Source: JAAYCI01 sp964550985
Lineage (GTDB): Bacteria > Bacillota > Clostridia > Oscillospirales > Ruminococcaceae
Assembly (NCBI GenBank): GCA_964550985.1
Contig: CAZKBM010000114.1
Coordinates: 1 to 6,615, forward strand
DNA length: 6,615 nt
Direction: 5' to 3'
Part shown: piece by piece, positions 1-5,005 of the stretch
How the letters are laid out: each line of letters starts with the position of its first letter
Numbering within the stretch: the first letter of the stretch is position 1
Notes under the pieces: model-generated
Database searches by the model: none
Told to the model about the DNA's origin: nothing
Seen by the model: the letters and a program-made list of their open reading frames with translations, nothing else
Made by a program: the position numbers and the translations under genes

Positions 1-27
1 AGCTCTTTTTGATGGATAAATAATAGT

Positions 28-49
28 GTTGCCAAAACGTTGCCAAAAA
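28..49. repeat. 11-bp tandem direct repeat next to the guaA 3' end
   Basis: Two adjacent copies of GTTGCCAAAA(C/A) occur at 28-38 and 39-49, identical except for the last base. They lie about 55 bp beyond the guaA stop codon in AT-rich non-coding DNA. Short, closely spaced direct repeats of this size resemble arm-type integrase-binding sites or a repressor operator. Nothing in the window shows which, and no integrase gene is visible. The repeat itself is directly seen; its function is inference. Confidence 0.6.
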
Positions 50-86
50 ACGAAAAATGTCATTTTTATAACGTTATTTCGTTTTT
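46..86 (-). terminator. A/U-rich inverted repeat, possible guaA terminator
   Basis: AAAAACGAAA (46-55) is a perfect 10-bp inverted repeat of TTTCGTTTTT (77-86), enclosing 21 nt. On the minus strand the 3' arm runs into further T residues, 16-55 bp past the guaA stop. The stem has only two G-C pairs and the loop is long, so as an intrinsic terminator it would be weak. A function in both directions is possible because the repeat is symmetric. No better terminator lies between guaA and the window edge. Confidence 0.4.
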
Positions 87-101
87 ATTTCGCCATTTTG
101 G

Positions 102-1628
102 TTATTCCCACTCAATCGTACTGGGCGGCTTACTCGTGCAATCATACAGCACGCGGTTCACATGCGGCACCTCGTTCACTATGCGGTTCGAGATGATTTC
201 CAGTACCTCATAGGGGATGCGCGCCCAGTCGCTGGTCATGGCGTCCACACTGGTTACGGCGCGTATGCCAATGGCGTGCGCATAGGTGCGCTCGTCCCCC
301 ATCACCCCTACGCTGCGGATGTCTGGCAATACGGTGAAGTACTGCCATATCTGTTTATCCAGCCCGGCTTTTGCAATCTCTTCGCGTAAAATCGCGTCGC
401 TTTCACGTATCAGGTATAGCTTATCCTCGGTAATTTCGCCCAGGCACCGCACGGCAAGCCCCGGCCCGGGGAAGGGCTGGCGGGATACAATAAACTCCGG
501 TATACCCAACTCACGCCCCACATTGCGCACCTCGTCTTTAAACAGCAGGCGCATGGGTTCCAGCAGCTTAAAGCCCAGTTTTTCGGGCAGGCCGCCCACA
601 TTGTGGTGGCTTTTTATCACAGCGGCATCCCCAAGGCCCGATTCAATCACGTCCGGGTAGATGGTTCCCTGCAAAAGAAAGTCCATCCGGCCCAATTTTT
701 TGGCTTCATCGGTGAATACATTGATAAACTCGTGGCCGATGATTTTGCGCTTCTGCTCGGGCTCGGTAACGCCTTTTAGCTTGCCCAAAAACCGCTCGCC
801 CGCGTTTACCCGCGTCACCTTCAAATCAAACTCTTTTTCCAGGGTGCCCATCACCTCGTCACCCTCGTTTTTGCGCATCAGGCCATGGTCTACAAACACG
901 CAGCTCAGGCGCTCTCCAATTGCCCTATGTACCAAAATGGCGCACACGGTGGAATCCACGCCGCCGGAAAGAGCGCAGAGTACCCGCCCATCCCCCACGG
1001 TTTGTCTGATTTCTTCAATGGTGCCCTGTACAAAATTGGCCATGGTCCAATCGCCTGTGCAGCCGCAAACCTCGTAGAGGAAACGGCGCAAAAACTCTTT
1101 GCCAAACGCGGTGTGCTCCACCTCGGGATGGAACTGCACGGCATATAGCTTGCGGCTTGCGTCCTCCATTGCGGCATAAGGGCAACTGACGCTTTGGGCC
1201 GTTGTTACAAAACCGTCCGGCAGGGCCGTCACTTGGTCGTTGTGGCTCATCCAGCTGATGCCCTTTTGCACCGTGCGGGCCATAAGCCCCCCAAGGGTTT
1301 CCAGTTCCACCTTGCCAAATTCCTGTTTATCCTGTTTTTCCACCCTGCCGCCCAGGCTGTGGGCCATTAACTGTGCGCCATAACAGATGCCCAAAACCGG
1401 AACACCCATTGCGTACACGGCGGGGTCGATATCCGGGGCGTTATTTTCGTACACGCTGCCAGGTCCACCCGTAAATATGATGCCCACCGGCTGTTTTTCC
1501 CGTATGGCCTGCATGGCCTTGGGATAGGGCACCACTTCGCAGTACACGCTGCATTCGCGCACACGGCGGGCGATAAGCTGGTTGTATTGCCCCCCAAAAT
1601 CAATGATGAGAACAGTTTGATGTGACAA
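102..1628 (-). CDS. guaA: GMP synthase, glutamine-hydrolysing
   Basis: Converts XMP, ATP and glutamine to GMP, the last step of de novo guanine nucleotide synthesis, in the cytoplasm. It is 508 aa, close to the usual bacterial length. Residues 4-190 form the class I glutamine amidotransferase domain: nucleophile Cys82 in GICYG, with His167 and Glu169 in QFHPEV. The ATP-pyrophosphatase domain follows, with PP-loop SGGVDS at 221-226, then GTIYPDVIES and KSHHNVGG. The dimerisation domain closes with the family-typical KPPSTIEWE. The frame is open 15 codons further upstream. I chose the TTG at 1628 because SHQTVLIIDFGGQ is where the family begins and AGAGGGGG sits 7 nt upstream. The gene lies downstream of a DUF3784 gene on the same strand, separated by a structured 114-bp leader. 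All catalytic motifs are intact. Confidence 0.98.
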   Translation of the reverse strand: MSHQTVLIIDFGGQYNQLIARRVRECSVYCEVVPYPKAMQAIREKQPVGIIFTGGPGSVYENNAPDIDPAVYAMGVPVLGICYGAQLMAHSLGGRVEKQDKQEFGKVELETLGGLMARTVQKGISWMSHNDQVTALPDGFVTTAQSVSCPYAAMEDASRKLYAVQFHPEVEHTAFGKEFLRRFLYEVCGCTGDWTMANFVQGTIEEIRQTVGDGRVLCALSGGVDSTVCAILVHRAIGERLSCVFVDHGLMRKNEGDEVMGTLEKEFDLKVTRVNAGERFLGKLKGVTEPEQKRKIIGHEFINVFTDEAKKLGRMDFLLQGTIYPDVIESGLGDAAVIKSHHNVGGLPEKLGFKLLEPMRLLFKDEVRNVGRELGIPEFIVSRQPFPGPGLAVRCLGEITEDKLYLIRESDAILREEIAKAGLDKQIWQYFTVLPDIRSVGVMGDERTYAHAIGIRAVTSVDAMTSDWARIPYEVLEIISNRIVNEVPHVNRVLYDCTSKPPSTIEWE

Positions 1629-1635
1629 AAAGAAT

Positions 1636-1643
1636 CCCCCTCT
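1636..1643 (-). promoter_or_regulatory. Ribosome-binding site fixing the guaA TTG start
   Basis: On the minus strand AGAGGGGG is followed by 7 nt and then TTG. This placement agrees with the family N-terminus and decides against the upstream in-frame TTG at 1673, which has no comparable site. Confidence 0.8.
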
Positions 1644-1678
1644 GTATTTGGAAAATAAAATGGTTCGGTACAATGGAT

Positions 1679-1734
1679 GGGTAACAGGAAGCCAGATGCA
1701 GCCCCCGGTTACCCCGCAAGGCTTGCGCTTACCC
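1679..1734 (-). promoter_or_regulatory. Structured guaA leader with competing stems
   Basis: In minus-strand RNA, GGGUAAC (1714-1708) pairs with GUUACCC (1685-1679). Inside it GGGGGC (1706-1701) pairs with GCUUCC (1692-1687) through two G-U wobbles, enclosing an 8-nt loop. The same positions would be A-C mismatches in plus-strand RNA, so the fold favours the guaA direction. Just upstream, GGGUAAG (1734-1728) could pair with the same 3' arm over six bases, and CGCAAG/CUUGCG (1715-1727) forms a small palindrome between them. No U-tract follows the hairpin, so it is not a standard terminator. It does not match the purine riboswitch consensus that I know. Confidence 0.4.
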
Positions 1735-1742
1735 GTTATGTA

Positions 1743-2075
1743 TTAGCCTTTTTTAAAGCGGCCACTGTTGTTCATGTATACCACCCCGGCGGTAAGTTCT
1801 GCACAGGCCAGTATGATAAAAATCCAAAATACCCAGCCGCGCAGATAGATGCTGAGCACCAGCGCCGTGGTGAGTAAAAGCATAAATACAATAAATACAA
1901 CACCTATAAAACGGCACATGGCCTTTTTATCCAGTCGTGCTTGCTCTTCGGCCGGAAGGGAGGTGAGGCCCATAACCAGCGAACTTCCCCTGCCAAAAAG
2001 CAGAACTCCGCTTATGATATATCCGGGCACCAAAAATACGGCGGCAACAATCCAAACAATCATTTGTTGGTTCAA
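1743..2075 (-). CDS. Small three-helix membrane protein, DUF3784-like
   Basis: Predicted inner-membrane protein of 110 aa and unknown function. Hydrophobic segments run at about 5-27, 56-79 and 81-101. The polar loop after helix 1 (about 28-55) reads GRGSSLVMGL, then PAEEQARLDKKAMCRFIG. This resembles the DUF3784 pattern of a GK/GR-x-x-L-x-x-G segment followed by D-x-K-x-x-C-x-F-I-G. The C-terminus is short and basic (GRFKKG). I chose the TTG at 2075 because GGAGGG lies 7 nt upstream; the longer frame from a GTG at 2120 adds 15 residues that include that ribosome site's own sequence. It probably shares a transcript with guaA 114 bp downstream, since I see no clear terminator between them. No biochemical role is known to me for the family. 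Confidence 0.75.
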   Translation of the reverse strand: MNQQMIVWIVAAVFLVPGYIISGVLLFGRGSSLVMGLTSLPAEEQARLDKKAMCRFIGVVFIVFMLLLTTALVLSIYLRGWVFWIFIILACAELTAGVVYMNNSGRFKKG

Positions 2076-2082
2076 GGGGTAT

Positions 2083-2088
2083 CCCTCC
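2083..2088 (-). promoter_or_regulatory. Ribosome-binding site fixing a TTG start
   Basis: GGAGGG on the minus strand, 7 nt before the TTG at 2075-2073. It decides the start of the DUF3784-like gene against the upstream GTG at 2120. Confidence 0.75.
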
Positions 2089-2212
2089 AGTGTTTTGGCC
2101 GCGGCCCCGGTACGGGCCACAGGTTCCTAGTTTTTACAGCAAATGAACAAATTGTAGCGCATAAACACTTGAAAAATCAGGCGCTGCATAACAGTGTTTA
2201 CTCTGTATAAGA

Positions 2213-2291
2213 GTTTCTTACAAAAAAACTGCTGCACAGCTTTTTGAGAAACACGAATAGCAAAAGCTTGCTGCGCAATCTTTTGAGAAAC
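2213..2291. repeat. Two tandem imperfect hairpin repeats
   Basis: Copy one spans 2213-2252. Outer arms GTTTCT (2213-2218) and AGAAAC (2247-2252) and inner arms CAAAAA (2221-2226) and TTTTTG (2241-2246) enclose a GCTG/CAGC core. Copy two uses CAAAAG (2261-2266) and CTTTTG (2280-2285) around TTGC-TGC-GCAA, with one mismatch, and is again followed by AGAAAC. The shared core (GCTGC-x-CA-x-TTTTGAGAAAC type) recurs with a 39-bp period, and about 19 of 23 bases match. It could be a degenerate copy of a dispersed palindromic repeat or a structured 5' leader; in minus-strand RNA the first copy also ends in a U7 run. Confidence 0.55.
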
Positions 2292-2372
2292 TGTAATAAA
2301 ACGCTTACTCTTGTTTAAGCACCAAACACCGCATACCATTTCTGCCAGTGCCAGGCCCCAAACCGCAAACTT

Positions 2373-2401
2373 AGTATACCATAACTTTTTGCAACAGGCA
2401 A
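2373..2401 (-). promoter_or_regulatory. Sigma-70-type promoter toward the DUF3784 gene and guaA
   Basis: On the minus strand TTGCCT (2401-2396) and TATACT (2378-2373) are separated by exactly 17 bp, and TGG before the -10 box gives an extended -10. Transcription would start near 2366. The next genes in this direction are the DUF3784-like gene and guaA. The -35 box begins only 3 bp after the terminator hairpin of the upstream reductase gene, a compact terminator-promoter junction. Confidence 0.6.
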
Positions 2402-2404
2402 AAG

Positions 2405-2427
2405 GATAGGGTGCTGAACACCCTATC
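2405..2427 (-). terminator. Intrinsic terminator of the reductase gene
   Basis: GATAGGGTG/CACCCTATC forms a perfect 9-bp stem with a 5-nt loop. On the minus strand it is followed by CTTTTG, a short U-tract. It lies about 30 bp past the reductase stop codon and directly after a second hairpin. Confidence 0.65.
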
Positions 2428-2436
2428 AGCCGGGCA

Positions 2437-2459
2437 CCGCTGTGCAGACCGCACAGCGG
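2437..2459 (-). terminator. Hairpin abutting the reductase stop codon
   Basis: CCGCTGTGC/GCACAGCGG is a perfect 9-bp GC-rich stem with a 5-nt loop that begins at the base after the TAG stop. It has no U-tract, so it may protect the mRNA 3' end or cause pausing ahead of the U-tailed hairpin at 2405-2427. Confidence 0.5.
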
Positions 2460-3611
2460 CTAGCGTTTATGTAAAACACCCGTCAGTTTATCCGGCTGGG
2501 TTTTGGCCTCAAACTGGGCCATCAGGTGGGGAATATCCAGCCCTTGGGGGCATTTGGAAAGGCAGGCGCCGCAGCCGGTGCAATTTTTTGCCGCCGCAGC
2601 GCCCATCATTTCATATTGGGAAATGTAGGGCTGCATATCCCCATTTTTTGCCTTTGTGTTGTACTGGGAAAAATTGTCCGGAATATCCACCCCAAAGGGG
2701 CAGGGCATACAGTAACGGCAGGCCGAACAGGGGATTTGAAAACGCTTCTTATACTCCTTCAAGGCCTTTTCCAGCACGGCCTTTTCCTCGTTTTGCAAGG
2801 GGATAAGTGGCGAAAAGGTAGCAAGGTTATCTTGCATTTGGCGCATGGTACTCATGCCGCTTAATACACACAGCACCCCAGGCAGAGAGGCCGCATAGCG
2901 CAGCGCCCAGCTGGCCACGCTTTTGCCGGGGGCCGCCTTTTCCAAAATGGCATTGGCCCCCTCCCCCAAGTCTGCCAGCAGGCCGCCGTGCAAGGGCTCC
3001 ATAATAATGCAGGGCAAGCCATATTTACGTAATATTTCGTACTGTTCGCGGCTTTGGTACACCTGCCAATCGTAATAGTTTAGCTGTATTTGGGCAAAGT
3101 CCCACTCGTGCGCGGCACAAATTTTTTCCAGCACCTCGGGTGTATCGTGGAAGGAAAAACCCAGGCGGCGGATGCGCCCGGCCTTTTTTTGCTGGGCCAG
3201 GTACTCGTAAAGCCCAAGGCTCTCCATTTTTTGAAAGAGGTTCCGGTCTAAGGTGTGCATTAGATAAAAGTCAAAATACTCCACCCCGCAGTTTGCAAGC
3301 TGTTCTTCAAAAAAACTGGGGATTTGTTCCTTTTCCTCCGTCATAAAGGTAGGGAACTTGCTGGCGAGAAAATAGCGCTGCCGGTTTACCCCCTGCAAGG
3401 CTTTTTTTGCGAAAGGTTCGGATTTCCCCTCGTGGTAAAGGTAGGCTGTATCAAAATAGTTGATGCCGCCCGCAAGGGCCGCCTCTACCATGGCTGTGGC
3501 TTTTTCCTCATCGATACAGGCGCTGTCCCCGTCCTGCACCGGCAGGCGCATCAGGCCAAAACCCAGCATAGAGATTTTTTCCTCGCCTTTAGGGAAGGTT
3601 CGCGTTTCCAT
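2460..3611 (-). CDS. Aldo/keto reductase with C-terminal double 4Fe-4S domain
   Basis: Predicted cytoplasmic oxidoreductase of 383 aa; substrate unknown. Residues 12-270 form the TIM-barrel aldo/keto reductase domain with the full tetrad: Asp54 and Tyr59 in YFDTAYLYHEG, Lys85 in ASKFP, and His119 in LMHTLD. The C-terminal part holds two cysteine clusters: C295, C298, C301 and C304 followed by PFGVDIP, and C344, C347, C350 and C354 followed by PQGLDIP. Both are of the ferredoxin kind that binds 4Fe-4S clusters. This fusion is a known family in anaerobes and suggests electron transfer through iron-sulphur centres in addition to or instead of NADPH. The start is the ATG at 3611, 6 nt after AGGAG; the in-frame ATG at 3632 lies upstream of this ribosome site. 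It is transcribed divergently from the amylase-family gene and appears monocistronic, with two 3' hairpins. Confidence 0.93.
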   Translation of the reverse strand: METRTFPKGEEKISMLGFGLMRLPVQDGDSACIDEEKATAMVEAALAGGINYFDTAYLYHEGKSEPFAKKALQGVNRQRYFLASKFPTFMTEEKEQIPSFFEEQLANCGVEYFDFYLMHTLDRNLFQKMESLGLYEYLAQQKKAGRIRRLGFSFHDTPEVLEKICAAHEWDFAQIQLNYYDWQVYQSREQYEILRKYGLPCIIMEPLHGGLLADLGEGANAILEKAAPGKSVASWALRYAASLPGVLCVLSGMSTMRQMQDNLATFSPLIPLQNEEKAVLEKALKEYKKRFQIPCSACRYCMPCPFGVDIPDNFSQYNTKAKNGDMQPYISQYEMMGAAAAKNCTGCGACLSKCPQGLDIPHLMAQFEAKTQPDKLTGVLHKR

Positions 3612-3630
3612 TCTGTTCTCCTTTATATGC

Positions 3631-3660
3631 AACTTTATGGTATACTGTTATAAACTTTAT
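3631..3660. promoter_or_regulatory. AACTTTAT direct repeats in the divergent promoter region
   Basis: AACTTTAT occurs at 3631-3638 and again at 3653-3660, a 22-bp spacing close to two helical turns. The copies flank the likely -10 box of the amylase-family gene. The arrangement suits a dimeric regulator binding one face of the DNA, but the region is AT-rich and chance is possible. No CcpA cre-like site is recognisable here. Confidence 0.35.
3638..3646 (+). promoter_or_regulatory. Extended -10 promoter of the amylase-family gene
   Basis: TGGTATACT gives an extended -10 box, 32 bp before the start codon. It shares the 12-base string TTATGGTATACT with the promoter at 2373-2401 on the other strand. 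No good -35 hexamer stands 16-18 bp upstream; that stretch is the reductase ribosome site, so the promoter may depend on the TG extension or on an activator. Confidence 0.45.
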
Positions 3661-3678
3661 AGAAAAGAGGTTTTGCCC

Positions 3679-4989
3679 ATGTGGTTTACAGAGAGTGTAT
3701 TTTACCAAATTTACCCCTTGGGGCTTTGCGGCGCGCCCTTACAAAACGATGGCCAGGCCGCTGGCCGCATTTTGCAGCTAAAAACCTGGATACCCCATTT
3801 GCAAAAGCTGGGCATTGGCGCCGTACTGCTGAACCCCCTTTTTGAAAGCGACGCCCATGGCTACGATACCCGTGACTACACAAAACCCGATACACGCCTG
3901 GGCAGCGCCGAGGAGTTAAAAAACGTGTGCAGCGCCTTCCATGCGGCGGGCATACGGGTGGTGTTAGACGGGGTATTCAACCACGTGGGCCGTGGCTTTT
4001 GGGCCTTTCAGGACCTTATAAAAAACCGTGAAAACTCCCCTTATAAAGATTGGTTCCACATCGATTTTGGAGGCAATAGCAACGATAACGACGGTTTTTG
4101 GTACGAGGGCTGGGAGGGCCATTTTGAACTGGTACGCCTGAACTTACAAAACCCCGCCGTCAGTGAGTATTTGCTAAACTGTGTGAGTGGCTGGGTGGCC
4201 GATTATGACATAGACGGCCTGCGCCTGGATGTGGCCTACCTGCTAAACCATGATTTTATGCGCCGCCTGCGCCGCCACACCGAGGGGTTAAAGCCTGAGT
4301 TCTTTTTGGTGGGTGAAATGCTACACGGGGACTACAAAACCATTGCCAATACCGAAATGCTGCATTCGGCCACCAATTACGAGTGCTATAAGGGGCTGTA
4401 TTCCAGCCTGAACAGCCTAAATTTATTTGAAGTGGCCTACAGCCTGAACCGCCAGTTTGGCCCCGAGAACTGGACGCTATACAAGGGCCTGCCGCTATTC
4501 AATTTTGTAGATAACCACGATGTTAGCCGCGCGGCCAGCATTGTAACAAACCCCGCACACCTGCCGCTGCTATACGGCCTGCTGTTTGGCATGCCCGGCA
4601 TCCCCTGCCTGTACTATGGCAGCGAGTGGGGCATTGCGGGCAAAAAAGAGGACGGGGATGCGGCCCTGCGCCCGGCCCTTGCCGCCCCCGAGGAAAACGA
4701 ACTGTTTTTGCTGCTGTGCCGTATGGCCCATGCCCGCACGGCCTCGCCCGCCCTTTGCAGCGGCAGCTACCGGCAGGTGTACCTGACAAACCAGCAGTTT
4801 ATTTTTGAACGCAAGTGTGAAACCCAGCGCTACCTGGTTGCCGTTAACGCCGCGGCTGAGGCGCACACCGCCCACTTTAACGCTGAGGCCGGTTGTGCCA
4901 AAGACGTTTTAAGCGGTAAGGCCGTAGATTTTGGGGGCGGCTTTGACATGGCCCCCTATAGCGTACAATTTTTAGAGATGGAGCACTGA
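3679..4989 (+). CDS. GH13 alpha-amylase-family glucosidase, intracellular
   Basis: Predicted retaining glycosidase acting on alpha-1,4-glucans or maltodextrins, 436 aa. All four GH13 regions are present in order: DGVFNH at 97-102; DGLRLDVA at 179-186, with nucleophile Asp184 and Arg182; GEM at 212-214, with acid/base Glu213; and FVDNHD at 276-281, with Asp281. The N-terminus (ESVFYQIYPLGLCGAP) starts directly in the barrel, with no signal peptide or N-terminal carbohydrate-binding domain, so the enzyme should be cytoplasmic. A compact C-terminal beta domain ends at the stop. The ATG at 3679 follows AAGAGG by 8 nt; the longer open frame upstream runs through the divergent reductase gene and is ignored. 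No transporter or other sugar gene is adjacent. A maltodextrin glucosidase or cyclomaltodextrinase role is likely, but specificity cannot be read from the sequence. Confidence 0.93.
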   Translation: MWFTESVFYQIYPLGLCGAPLQNDGQAAGRILQLKTWIPHLQKLGIGAVLLNPLFESDAHGYDTRDYTKPDTRLGSAEELKNVCSAFHAAGIRVVLDGVFNHVGRGFWAFQDLIKNRENSPYKDWFHIDFGGNSNDNDGFWYEGWEGHFELVRLNLQNPAVSEYLLNCVSGWVADYDIDGLRLDVAYLLNHDFMRRLRRHTEGLKPEFFLVGEMLHGDYKTIANTEMLHSATNYECYKGLYSSLNSLNLFEVAYSLNRQFGPENWTLYKGLPLFNFVDNHDVSRAASIVTNPAHLPLLYGLLFGMPGIPCLYYGSEWGIAGKKEDGDAALRPALAAPEENELFLLLCRMAHARTASPALCSGSYRQVYLTNQQFIFERKCETQRYLVAVNAAAEAHTAHFNAEAGCAKDVLSGKAVDFGGGFDMAPYSVQFLEMEH

Positions 4990-5005
4990 GGCCGCATTGA
5001 CGGGC

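Larger units (their letters stand above)
2076..2459. other. 384-bp intergenic region without a convincing gene
   Basis: This stretch holds, in minus-strand order: two hairpins that close the reductase gene (2459-2405), a promoter (2401-2373), a tandem hairpin repeat (2291-2213), and a GC-rich GGCCC/GGGCC hairpin (2103-2118) just before the next ribosome site. Transcription from the promoter would begin near 2366 and give a leader of about 290 nt. An open frame of 70 codons (2339-2127, minus) exists. It has no good ribosome site and its sequence is largely the translated repeats, so I do not call it a gene. Confidence 0.6.

Noticed and set aside
661..1077. 138-codon plus-strand open frame inside guaA
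   Set aside because: It is antisense to a well-supported gene with all its motifs; its composition is that of a shadow frame.
1629..1742. Purine riboswitch or tRNA in the guaA leader
   Set aside because: The conserved purine-riboswitch loop sequences are absent, and no cloverleaf with a T-arm can be formed.
1775..1780. Extended -10 box (TGG-TATACA, minus) inside the DUF3784-like gene as a guaA promoter
   Set aside because: The -35 position is poor and the bases are explained by the coding sequence. A separate guaA promoter is possible but not supported.
2213..2291. CRISPR array
   Set aside because: There are only two imperfect copies, the repeats are themselves hairpins of uneven length, and no unique spacer of normal size separates them.
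2127..2339. 70-codon minus-strand open frame in the intergenic region
   Set aside because: It has no clear ribosome site, and its VSQK-x-x-QQ repeats are the translation of the palindromic DNA repeats. A non-coding explanation is simpler.
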